Below, piece by piece: positions 32,945 to 45,300 of a stretch of DNA of 64,000 nt. Below the pieces are notes generated by a model that saw nothing but the letters and a program-made list of their open reading frames with translations, did not search any database and had not been told where the DNA came from. Origin of the DNA: Brachypodius melanocephalos (taxonomy: Eukaryota > Chordata > Aves > Passeriformes > Pycnonotidae); contig VZSR01003371.1 of assembly GCA_013398615.1 (NCBI GenBank), forward strand, positions 7,422,109 to 7,486,108. Direction: 5' to 3'. How positions within the stretch are numbered: position 1 is the stretch's first letter; each line of letters opens with the position of its first letter. Made by a program: the position numbers and the translations under genes.

Positions 32945-35900
32945 GTATGTAAAACATTTTCTTCCTTAGCCCCAAATACCACATAAACCAAAGATGAAAT
33001 ATTCCTATATTTCCATCTCACAGGTAAAATGGATTGCCTATTTGAGCATTATTAGTGAAAAAAGGGTGAATTCCTGTGTAGCTGAAGGTAAAGTCTGGTT
33101 TAGATAGCTGTCAAAACAAGAGAAAATGCAGCATGTCAAGACTTTAGTACCTACAGGTTATTTGTATCTAATAAGAGTTGAAGAAGTTCAGCCCTTCTGA
33201 AAACCAGATCATGTTCACAGCGGGTCTAAACTCTTCTCTTAAGCATGGAAATTTGAATTCTTCTGTCGTATTTGCTTATTGGCAAGATGATGAGTTCAGA
33301 CAAATCTGCTTACTTAACCCCACTCCATCCACTGCCCTAAGCTGAGATGAAAAATACAGCTGTAATATTTCCTAGCAGATACTTGAGCTTTCTTTAAAGA
33401 ACCCTCAGCAGTATCAAGCCCAGTTTTCCTGAAAGTCTTTCCAGATTTTTAATTATCCTGGATAATTGAACATTTTCTCTTTGCAGCAATTTGTGCTCAT
33501 TGCTCTCTGTCCTATCCTCAGTGGACAAAAATAATGGTTTGCTGCCTTCATTCTTGTTCCAGTCTTTGACTGGAAGCTGGAAGATCATTACGTTTTCTCA
33601 CTCTTGTCTTCTCTATGCACAGTCAGCACAGTCCTTTCATGTTTTCTTGTTTCATATATTATAATACAACACTCCTCTCTGGCATTTTTAATGGTATGTT
33701 TGCCTCTATGGTGGAAGTAGACAAACAAAGCCAAGTGCATGGAATTACTAGGGGAAATCTTGCCTTTGGATGTTCTCATTGTATTAAAACCCATAGCCAA
33801 AGCAAACTTTGTCCTTAATGTATTTCCACCAGATTGCTACAGGGGATTCTTTTTCATGTTATCTGTACAAGGACATGAACGATACAAAGTGTGCAGAGGT
33901 AGTAGGTTACTCATGGTAGTAAAAGGGATGGATACCTGTCTAGGAGATGTGGTGGAAGGAACAGGTCTGAATGATCAGTCAGCAGAATGTCAGATAGGAT
34001 TCAGGGTAGATGAATTGATGAATGTAGGAAAAAATTTGGATGAACTTCCCCTAATGGGCCCCAAATTGGTGTCACCACTTGGTGGGAATGTTGGAGTTTG
34101 GCATGGACAGGTTCAGGGAAAGCAAACAGGGATCAAAAAAGTGAAAGGCCTTCTACACAAGGAAGAGTTGTGTAACTGGTGAACCTTCTGGCTGGAAGAG
34201 ACCCTTGGGGTGAAAGCCACAAAATAACAGCAAGCTTGGAGAAAAAGATAGGGACTTAATATAAATAAAGAAGTTGGAGTATTGAACAGAAATAATGGAA
34301 ACCACAGTTCAGGCAGCAGGAAGCAGGACATTGCATGTTTGATTGTAGACTTGTGAATGCCCTTGTCCAGGATATTGTGGTTGCTGGATTCAAGGGAGTT
34401 GCTGGATTCATGGACTCAGAGAGAGACTGGACAATTTCATGGAAAAGGGCTTAGAGTAACTAAATAGACAGAAAAAGCATACAGCCCAGGAGTCTCCTGA
34501 GAAGGACAATGCTAGATGAACAGGAAATCAGGATAGAGAATTCTTGTACTGAAATTGGATGCTAGTGTTTTGTGGAGAATATTAGGTGGATTAGGGACAT
34601 GGATCTTCATGGCCATCACCCAATGCCACCTGGATTCCTAAAGTCAGACCAGTGCACTGAATTTTTGTCAGGTGCAACCAATATTTCTTCTCCCGAGGAG
34701 ATAAAAATGAAATTCTGAGCTTGTTAAAGACAAAAACAACTTTCTCACTGACATCAGCAGATGGGCACTTCATTCCAGGAACTTCATCCACAATAGATTG
34801 TCCGGGAAGCAAGCACTGGAACTGAAAATCCTTCCATGATGTTGGTATTTCTGAGAAAATAGTGCAAAATTCAAGGTGCAGCACAATATTAATTATCCCA
34901 AATGAACAGAACAAATGTTCTAAATGGCAACTGACAGAGACAAACCTAACCAGAGAAATATTTTGATTGATCATATTTAAACTTTGAGATGTTATGGTTT
35001 CTTGCAAGAGCATAAAAATACTATTTTAGTAGCAATAGTTTTCTGAAAATATTACTGTGACCATAACAAGGTAAAATTGTCTCATTCCTGTTCTGAATTA
35101 GAGCAGTTGAGGGACTCACAAGATTCTAGTCAAAAGTGAAGTGTCAGGGCAGAAAATGGCATTGGTTCTAGAAAATATTTTTGTAGAGTTGGCACAACTG
35201 CCTCGTTAATGGCTTTGTTGTAGGAGATAAGTAAGGCGTTATGTCTGTGTTGTGATAGATAAGGAGAAACTTAATTGGAAGTTTAACTTTTTTCTGATCT
35301 AAAAGTGTTTTCTCTGTGCCTGAGGTGTGACAACCTCATATGTTTGTTCTGATTGTGACATTGATCACTGCAGTTTTGGCTCTGATCCCCTGCAGAGGTG
35401 TAACCAAGTTTTTCCCTCTAAGGAAGATGCAAAATTTTTGTACAAAGCCTATGGCACAAACATTGCCTCTCCTCTCCTGTGTGGACACTACTGGGGACCA
35501 GATACTGTGTGAAGTGTCACAAATGGTGTGAAATACAAGGAGCTGCTGGATCACTTAACAGCAATTTCGATGCTTTATAAAATCTCTAAAGCTTTATGGA
35601 ATTGTGATGAGATTGCTTCAGTTCCCAGAAGGGGCTTGGACACCAAAAGAAAACACGTGAGTGTTTTAGTGCCCAGAATAGGATTTCAATTTTCCAGTTA
35701 ATCCTCTTTCTACAAGAAACATAAAACCATGATTTATTTAGTTAGGTATCTAAAGTGAAAACATGTACAGAGATATGTGAAGTAAGCTGCTGTTCTTATT
35801 TATTGCTTGTTCTATAACAGTGCTCAGTAATCCACTTCAGGGCAGAGCCTGATGTGTGAGAAGCACTGCATACACAAGTATCAGGGAAGCTGCCTATTTC

Positions 35901-36556
35901 AAAACCAGTATATTCCAAAAGTTATTTCCAAGTAATTTTTTTTTTTTTTTACATTTAGAAATTTATCTGGCCTTTTAAAATTAGATGGAAACATCACTTA
36001 AAAAATGTTTCATTTATTTCCAGTTGAACTGTTTTGAAAGGAATGGAAAGACTGCTAAAAAGGAAAAGGCATCTTTAAAAGGTTTAGCAATGTTTGCTTA
36101 TGAGGGTTCTGAATTCTGCTTCCCATTGTAGACAGCTTACATTTGGTATGGCTTTCAGTTCCTCACAGAGGTTCTCATTCCAGATTTTAGTTTTTGACAA
36201 AGTGACCAAGTGCAATGTTGGCATGGATGAACATCACTCAAATGAGTGTGATTCCATGTCAAAGTGCACACACCTATTACACTATTACACTATTGTGTAA
36301 TCTTTTGAACCCAAAACACTCTTTCTGTTGATGTCAAAGAGAGGTGAATCAGGGTCTAATGTGGCACACTGATGTATATTTTCAATAAAGGTGTGCTTTG
36401 TGTATTATCTTGAAGAAAGAGTGTGATGCCTGCTTCTGTGGCTGCTGAGAAGATGCCCCTTTCCTGTGATGTGTTTTATGCATGGAAGTGGCACAGACTG
36501 ACATTCCTGGGGCTTTTTTTCCTGAGCATTGGTTTAATTTGCTTGACATGTCTGGT
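32945..36556. other. Gene-free DNA with unassigned ORFs
   Basis: Two of the longer open frames of the desert lie here: plus 33739-34182 (147 codons) and minus 34591-35013 (140 codons). Neither resembles a family I know. The minus one contains an acceptor-like TTTGCACTATTTTCTCAG inside it, followed by EIPTSWKDFQFQCLLPGQSI. ORFs of this length are expected by chance in 64 kb. A poly-T run lies at 35938-35951. Confidence 0.45.
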
Positions 36557-36607
36557 GTGATTATATCACACCCTTGTCAAGCAAGGATTTTGCTGTAGTG
36601 GTGTGTC
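36557..36607 (+). repeat. Dispersed repeat, member B (other copy at 10483-10535)
   Basis: GATTATATCACACCCTTGTC, then AAGCAAGGATTTTGCTGTAG and TGGTGTGTC, align with the copy near the chemokine remnants over about 50 bases. Confidence 0.6.
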
Positions 36608-36904
36608 AGCAGTTTATGGGGAAGCAAGGGCCCATCAGCCTCAGTAAGGAAATAGGTTAGAGCCAGCTTTACTGGCAGTGGGACAGAAAAGGACTCTGCA
36701 GCCACAGCCACATCAGTGAACCAGGAGAGTGTGTGTGTGTGTGACACTTTCACATGGTGCAGGAATGAAAGGAGCAGCTGCTGTCCCCTTGGAGAATCTC
36801 TCAATAATGATCTTCAGAAATCACCTTTCACTTACCTACATGCTGACTGGGCACTGGAACAGCCCCAGGGCAGTTGTCACAGCACCAAGCCTGTCTGAGC
36901 TCAG

Positions 36905-37032
36905 GAGGCATTTTGATAGTGCTCTCAGGCACATGGTGTGATTCTTGGGGTTTCCTGAGCAGGGTCAGGAGTTGAACTTCAGTGATCTTTGTGGGTCCCT
37001 TCCAACCCAGGATATTCTATGATTTGATGATT
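36905..37032 (+). mobile_element. CR1 LINE 3' end, sense on plus strand
   Basis: Consecutive CR1 3' phrases: TTTTGATAGTGCTCTCAGGC, ACATGGTGTGATTCTTGGGG, AGGGTCAGGAGTTGAACTTC, GATCTTTGTGGGTCCCTTCC, then AACCCAGGATATTCTATGAT with the short terminal repeat. Confidence 0.9.
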
Positions 37033-39213
37033 CACAGTATATTGATTCACAACAGCTGACTGTGAAAGGACACAGAAGTTCAGACTTCTCATTTTATCCA
37101 GAAGGCTAAGGCCTTAATTAGCATGAGCAGTGCTCCAATTCCAGGTAGCTCTTCAATCTTACAGAGAAAAGTATATCAAGATCCAGGCTGAAACCAGAGG
37201 GTGTCAAGCAAGAAATAAAGTGCATTTTAAATTTGTTTATCTTTGTTTATTTTAGCCAGTGAACAAAGTGGGTCCTAGAACAATTTATCTAAGTAGAAGT
37301 TTTTTCTTTAGCCTTAAAAGTATTGGCTTTGATACTTAGGTCAGATAGCTAAGCAGATTAAGTCACCAATTGTCTTCTTGGATTTAATTCTAGGTGTTTT
37401 TGTACTATCAAATATATTATAACAAAATTTAAAGTCTGTCACAACGTCCTGTCAGTTCTTAGTTCTTCTTATTTATTTTTGCCAGCACATTCTCCTGCCT
37501 CAGCTATTTGTTTTTGATATTAATTTTAAAATGTACACACAGCTGCCAAGTAGATGTACTGGTAAGCATGCTCTGGGGTATGGATAAATAAGATAGAAGC
37601 CATAGAACAAAGTTCTTTGAGTAAATATATACTTGAGAGGATGAAGTGGCTTTAATTAGAAAACTGTGCTCAAAGGACATTTGGAGAGATAACACCAGGT
37701 AAATCATCAGGGTATAACATCTAGGTATATCATGCTGTAGATATATTCTAGTATTTAATCTGAAGGCTCTGAAATGAGCTCCTTTCAGATCAGTGGTGCT
37801 GGAAAAGATTGACTAATGATCTGATAATTTTTAAATTCTCAGTTTTAAATTTTTTTTTGCAATAAATTTGCTACCTGACACTCTCTAATACTAGATTTTT
37901 ATCCTTTTGAAATGCACTTTGAAGTGTCTCATAATCTAATAAGTAAATTTGCTAGTCTTGTAGGAAAATCACATTTGAATGCAATATATTTTCTGTTTCA
38001 TAGCTGTGAAGAAGTGCACATTCTTTACTCTGCTGTAGCATGGCAGTGTCTCACAGCCTGCCACCCCCAGAAAGAAGTGCTGAGACTCACGAGATTCCTA
38101 CTTCTCCAAAGTCATTTATCCAAACTGACACGTAGGCTTTAAAAGAAGTGTTAGAGCTGGGATGGTTAAAATTGTGTGAGCTTCACATAATTCCCTTTTC
38201 ATAAGAGGCACAAAGCTCTTTGTTATGCAGATCTGTGTCTGTGCCAGTGATGTACTGCATAACTCGTGCTGCTCTTCCTTCCTACCTTCAGTCCTACATT
38301 CAGAGAAGCTCTCTAATGTGGGAATAACAATCTGCAGGTGGGATCTCTAATGTGTATTAAGGTGGGAATAAGCAATTGAAGACATGCTGAGGGCATAAAG
38401 TCATGACTGCTGAGCTTAGGCCACGTTCGTACTCAGCCTCAGGCAGCTAACTGAAAATAATAGCAATGACACATATTTTATCCAGTGCTTTTTGAGTGTA
38501 AAGCACTTCACAAAATTGGTTAGAAAAGCTGTAACAGGAACTGCAGCCACTCTTTGCCTCAGTGACTTGTCCACCAGGAAACTACAAATGGTGCAGCTCT
38601 GCTCTGTGAGCTACTCCTGCCCTTTGAGGTCACTCCCTGCAGGAAAGTGGCTGCATTTCATCTGCAACAAAACTTTAGGTTAGTATGAAAGATGAGAGAA
38701 CTGGAATAGTTAATGGCAACTGATTCATGTAGAGTTCTAAGGGCAGCCTGGCTGAGCAGAACCACTTATGTAATGGTTTGAGCAAGTGCCAGATGTGGGT
38801 ACCATGGTGAAGTTATGCAGGTGATGGGAGAGCTGTTATTCTGCTGTGGAAAGTGGAGGCAAGATTGGGGTATTTCTGAGGGAGGTGCTTGTCCCTGAGC
38901 ATAACAAATATTGACTGTTTGTTGTTACCAGGTGCCTGGGTACTTGGGAAATTCAGACATGGTTGGAGTGGAGATGGGACATATTTCACCAAATCTTGCT
39001 GAGAAAAGGATATATCAGCTTTAGGAAAGCCTCCACTTCTGTCTGGACAAGTCAGGACATCTAATTCGTTATTTTGATTTGAAGACCTTTGATTGTCCTA
39101 ACAAGTAATTTCAGGCATGGAGTTAGCATCTCACTTGAGATCACCTCAGCCCAAAGACAGGCGAGCAACTGCTAATGCACAGACAGATACAATGTGCACC
39201 TCCAAACCAGTGA
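37033..39213. other. Gene-free AT-rich DNA
   Basis: No gene, repeat family or RNA gene recognised. Confidence 0.55.
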
Positions 39214-39355
39214 TCCCTTCCCTTCCCTTCCCTTCCCTTCCCTTCCCTTCCCTTCCCTTCCCTTCCCTTCCCTTCCCTTCCCTTCCCTTCCCTTCCCTTC
39301 CCTTCCCTTCCCTTCCCTTCCCTTCCCTTCCCTTCCCCTCCCCTCCCCTCCCCTC
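39214..39355 (+). repeat. (CCCTT)n pentanucleotide microsatellite grading into (CCCCT)n
   Basis: Roughly two dozen uninterrupted CCCTT units followed by about four CCCCT units, about 140 bases in all. One strand is wholly pyrimidine. The long frames across it on both strands (Ser-Leu-Pro-Phe-Pro or Gly-Arg-Glu-Gly-Lys repeats) are translations of the repeat, not genes. Confidence 0.98.
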
Positions 39356-42300
39356 CATGCCCCACAAATGTCACAAGTTTCAACTCCTGACACTGCAGGT
39401 CCTTAAAACAGTCACATTCCATGCTGTGAGACCTTTTCACCAGGAGAGAGCTTTCACCAAAGTGAAAGAGAAAACATTTCAGCAGCTAAATTTTGCCTGG
39501 TTGTCTTTTTATTATAATTATTTTCCTGCTTTTATTTTGTGAATGATGCTCCCCACTACTTTTCTCCTACATAAAACATCGCAAGATTAAAATACATTTG
39601 CATGCATAGTTTGTGATACCTTTTTATTCCTGTTTTAGTTGACATAAGATTTCTTTTGCACTGTCATTCAGTGCTTCCAGAAGTCTCAGAAGCAGTGCAG
39701 AGTCACTGACTCTTCATGTCTTTTCTGAGACTTCCAATGATGACAAAATTTCATTATATGAAGCATCAATTTTTTTTTCTTGTGGGTTTTGCTCTCAGAT
39801 GTTGAGTTACTCTCCTATTTCATGTTTTTATCTTCATTATTTCGAGGTGAGTGTGAACAAGAGTAATCCTTCCTTTGATCCTGGTGTGCAAAGGGATGCA
39901 GTCAGCGGTGTCTGTACCCAAGGCTGGGGGAGGAAGGGCAGTGAGCAGTGCTCAGGATCCTTCCCTGTGGTCTGGAAAATCCTCTTCCAACACAATTGCA
40001 CTGTGGCAATTATCAGAGAGAGGGAGTCTCCACAGACCTCACGTCAAGTTTCTTTTCAGGTGTCTTCCCTGTTGTACAAAAGTTTCTACAAAGCAACAAC
40101 TTACTTTATGAGACAGGATCAGAGGGAGCCAGGGGAGGGGGAGGGACTGTAGGACTTTATTCTTCTTCTGCAGAATAGGAAGCTGCTGCTGTGAGTGCGT
40201 AAGTCAATGAAGCATTGAATTTGCCATCTCCCTGGGCTTGGATCATTAGCTGCAGTGTTATTATGGGTGTGCAGGTTAATCTGGGCATGTTCCAATCCTC
40301 TGGGTAATTGAAACATGAGAGAAAAGCCCCATCCACCACCAACTTCTTCCTTTAGCAGTTACTTTCCTTTGAGCACCAGGGGCTGTTTTCCCTGCAGCAT
40401 GTCATTGTGCTGTTGGTAAGAACACAGGAAGGAAAGACTTTACACAGCAGAGATTTTGGAAAGTGTTGAGCAGAGCTTGATGACATGTAAAATTATGTAC
40501 TTTTTTTTTTTTTTAAATAAACTTGCTACTGGGCATGATTGACTATATTTCTCTTTAATGATTGCATCCAGAATGAAAATGATGGCTGGGGGTGCTTGGA
40601 TATGATAATAAAGATGACTCCCATCTGAAGCAGAATCACAGTTTAGGGAAAAAGATTTGCAGAGAAGAGGAAAGCTGCAAAAACAACAAAGAGTGTATGT
40701 ATATAAGACATAATTTCCTGGGAAGGAGGGGTAGGTGCAGCAAACAGGAAAGCAGAGTTCTTTTCTAATAACAGTAGTAAAGTGCTGTAGCCCTGGTTCT
40801 CCATAGCTGTAGAAAGGTTTAGCTCCAAAAGGTAAACAAAAGCCTCTTGAAGCCTGTTTTTTTTGTTAACAATAGTAACCTTTCCCAACAAAGTCTAGCT
40901 GGAAATCCCCTTCAAATAAGGTGTTTCAAGAATAGGCTTATTATGTCCAACATGGTCATGGTCTGTCATTTGCATGAGGGATATTGTACATTGTGATCTA
41001 AATATATAGTGAATGACTTCAAACACTTCTGTAAAGACCTGCTATTTTTAAAAACCTGACTTTGAGTCAGGTTTAAAAAACTTGACATGGAGCCTGTCAG
41101 CCTGGAGGCTGTCTCTTTGATCATAAGCATTAGTGCTAATAAAAATAATCTTGAAATACAGAAATCAGGAACTTGAAACAGTAGAGGTGAGTCTGTTGCT
41201 ACCTGATTGTTGGAACTAATCACTAGTGGAACAAAATAGCATTTGTTTTTCCTAGGTCAGTTCTGAAACAATAAAACAATACCAAGTATAGAAAGCTATA
41301 AAACTATAGATGGCAAATATATTCCCACCAGGGAAACTGGCAAATGTAGCAGGGAGAGCATCAAGGCTGTCAGAAGAGGGTGGTGAGATTCTACTACTGA
41401 TAATTTAGGATATTTCACATACTATAGCAAAAGACTTGTTAGGTGATGTTATTCAATTATGATATTATTTACACCAAATTCAGTGCAAAATTGTTTATAG
41501 CTGCTGTATTTTTTCTCTTATTTATTTTGATATAATCTAGGACGAGAGTTGGCACAGAATGTCTTAGAGCAATTCTTTCAGTGAAACCTCATGAACTTGT
41601 CTGTGGGTTTTTTCCAGCATTGACTGGGAATTCTCTGTGTGCTCATCTAACGTGGACCCTCATCCTCCTCATGAGCCTTGTGTTTTTCCCAATGAACTCA
41701 TGGCAGAACTGTTACCAGGACTTCAATTAAGTAAGTTATGAAGTTGCCAGTAAGATTTTAAGAAACTCTAAAATAATATAGTGGCTGGTGAATGGTGCTG
41801 TAGCATTTACTGTGTATTTAAGATATATGATTTCTATATATACAACTGTTCCACAAACTGTGGGCCTCTGGAAATTTGTAATAGTGAATGTGTGAGATTA
41901 GCTAGGTTGCAAGTGCAAATACAGATCAAAACTTTATCCTTCAACTACACAGCAAGACGAGAATAGAAATGTTAACCTGCTTTTTCTTACCAGCTGAGAA
42001 AGTTGCTGTTTGCATTTGGGAACATATTTCCCACAGGGACAAACTCTTTCACTGTTCTGGAAGGCAGAGATGCATCTGCTGACTGTGTGTTACCACAGGA
42101 GTTTGTGAAGCCCCACAGTCAGTGGGAGAACATGTGACACTCAAAATGACCTTCAACCACCGTCTGGGTTGGTTGGAGAAAAGCAATGAAATATCAGATT
42201 CCAGGATCTCTCAATTTTTCTTATTGATCTGTATTTTTTAAATCTTCCCTTTTCACAAGGGAATATAATGACACGTATTTTTCTTCAAGTTCATAATCAT

Positions 42301-45300
42301 GATGTGCTGAGTTGTTTTCTGCTGCAGCAATACCTTCAGCAAGAAAGTCTTAAGTTGGAAATGCCTGACCTGATGGGCCAGAAGTGCCAGTATTAACAGG
42401 TAAACTTGCTCTAACCATGGAAATTTAATGTGAGTCACAATGGACAAAATAAAATCTAGAGACTGAAGTCTCTTCACTGGCCAAATCAGATTATTTTATA
42501 AAGAAGGAAAATAAGCCATAATAAGCAGGAACTCATTTTCTGTTTATGGATTGAATATGAACTTATCATTGGCCTCGATTTCAGTACCAAGTGGTTTGTT
42601 GGATATTGGACTCTCCCCAGAGACAGCTAGTAAGTGGTTTCTGGTTTTCTTACTGCCTGTTTGAGATTATCTACAATATCTCAATCTTTTTCTCCCCTGT
42701 TCACCTAATTAAAAGAAATACATTTTCTAACATAAAAGTTTAGTTCCTCTAGAGCCTGTAAAAGCATAGACTCAAAGTTCACCTTTTTTCAGTACCAACT
42801 TCGTTTCTCATTCCTAGAATAGCTAGAATATTTGGGGCAGATAAACACAGAAACAGGCATCCAGAGAAAATTCTTTTAGTGCTTCAGGGCAAGGCTACTA
42901 AAGGAAATGGCAGTCTTTTATATCCACCTTGATCAGGAACTTATTTCTGTAGCATTCATTCAGTTCTGCAATTTCTATTTCAGATTAATAAACAGATCCA
43001 GAGGGACAGAATTCCCACACCACCCACAAAATATCTCATTCAGCTGTTTCTAGCAGTTGCTGCATAGCATTTGCTTTCAGCTTTGTTGCTGAATTTGAGG
43101 TATTTTAAAATGTCATTACTTTCTGTGGCACTAAGAATTTTGCAGTAAGCAAAATGTCAGTAGGTATGTGAATTCCCTCACATTCTTGCTTTCATGCCAC
43201 TGATGTAGGTGAGTTTGCTCTTTCTGTGGGAACTATATTTTTTTCTTTCAATTAGCAAGATATTTAACTGCTAAAACATGTAACCCCTAAACTTATTTTT
43301 TCTTTATGCGGCTCATTGCCTCTTTTATCTGCTAGTTAATAAGGTTAAGCAATTTTTTGTTGATGAAACGCAGCCACTGCATTTCCTTCTGCCATTTCAG
43401 ACAAGTGCCCACAAATTAATTTATATCACAACCTACAAACTTATTTCTTTCCAGCAAACAAACCTTACAATCCTTCCTGGACCTTGGAAAATAATCTGTG
43501 GTGAACAACTGTGTGGCAAGAGCCTTGCTTTGCTTTGTCCATCCCCTGTGAAGGTTTTCATATTAAGCTGCTTTCAGCTCTATTTGCAGAAACCTTAAGG
43601 ATTTTTTCACAGGGGCTTTTCTTACCCATATAAATTTTTTTGCAAAGGATTGTCATGTGCTTGCCCTCTCAGTAGTTTTCTGAGTTGTGTTTCTAACATG
43701 GTGCTTAATTCATCACTTACACTCAGTTGCTGGTCATTTAAGTCATTTAAACCCCTCCTAATTAAGTGATTTCCAGGGAAGTTTCATGAATACCTCTCAA
43801 CTATTTATTCCTGAAACCCACTGAAGTTAGGACCTCTGGCAGACAGAAGCTGCCATCTCTCCTGATGACTCTGGTGGTTCCACCCAGCTGCACCAGAGGT
43901 GTTTGTGGCTCTCATTCCTCATCTGACACTGTGGCTCTGGGTTACTGTGACTGTGACCAGCTTTCCTCTTTTCACTGAAGGCCTGGGAAAGGAGAATCCC
44001 AACACATCATCACAGCTACAAGATGATTTACTGCAAATATTGATCAACTGGATAGTGACACATACATGCCAGTTCAGAAACAAAACGATTTCTATTAAAT
44101 ATAACAGCTTTCATCCATTTTCCAATCAATTTGGATTGTTCTACAGTTGTCTTACTGCATTATTCACTCCTGAGCTGAAGACAGGTGCCCTTTAAATGAT
44201 GTAGAAAAATTTCTGAATTGAATCAAATAAATAATAGAAAAAGAAAGATCCATAATGGAACAGAATTGTTTCAAATAACATTTATCTTGTTCAGACAGGG
44301 TTAATGACACAAGTAGTGTTGGTTTAGGAAAGCAGGATCAGTGGGATCCCCAAGGGCTGTTCTTGCTGTCATTCCTGTTCTCAGCAGGAGCAGGGCTTGG
44401 TCCAGAAAGTTCCCAGAAGTTTTCACTCACCGGGCCCATAATCCTTCTCAAAGTGCCTTTTTAAGGGGCTCCAGTTTCTATCCTGCCTGTACTTTGTGTT
44501 GTATTTTATCACACCCCTCTACAATGCCTTATTATTGAATCAAAATACTTCTATTTTACAGTGGAAGGTATGTTAGATACACTTTTTTGTTTTTCTTTTT
44601 GTGATATTTCGCTCTGGCTTTAAAGGTGAAACCAGAAGGCAAAACAAATCTCATGGGCAATGCAATCCCAGTAAGAAAGACAAAGCTCTTTTCTCAGGAA
44701 ATCTCTCTCAATGAGCTGCTTTGGCCATATGGAAAACTTGTTGTTTCTCCCTAAGCACAGAAATAACAAGGCAAAACTGTTAACTTAAATGACAAATTCT
44801 TTCTATTTAGTGATAGAGAGAGATTCTGCACTGACAATATCTCCCTGGCTGTGCCATTAAAATGAAGCAGGAAATAAGAAAACCAAAGTGATAAAGAAAA
44901 GTAGTGCTCATTATGGAGGCCCCAAATGTTTTGTAGAACCAGACATTGATCCACTTGACTTCAGGGAGCACAGCATTGCACTGGTTGGTGGAAGGGTTGC
45001 AGTACTCTGTATTATCAAGCTTTAAAGAGGTTTGTGACCTTTTAAAATTACCACAAAGTTGCAGCAAGTTAGCAAAATGCCTTACAACTTAGAGTGGGGA
45101 AAAAAAAAAAATTAAATATTTTATGTTCCCTGAATAACAGCAGAAAGTACATATTTATTTCATGTTGCAATAAACTTTAACTTTGTTTTCTAGAAGCAGC
45201 CTGCATCCAAGCAACTGTGCTTTTAATGGAATTATTAAGCAAAACCCTGGAAAAGTTATTAAAGCTTTATGTCAGCGGCCAAACAGGACATTGCTGAATT

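Noticed and set aside
33739..34182. 147-codon plus-strand ORF
   Set aside because: No recognisable domain, no splice or promoter context. Length is compatible with chance in a 64 kb window.
39117..39542. Long frames of Ser-Leu-Pro-Phe-Pro (plus) and Gly-Arg-Glu-Gly-Lys (minus) repeats
   Set aside because: They are direct translations of the (CCCTT)n microsatellite, with no start context, splice sites or non-repeat domain.
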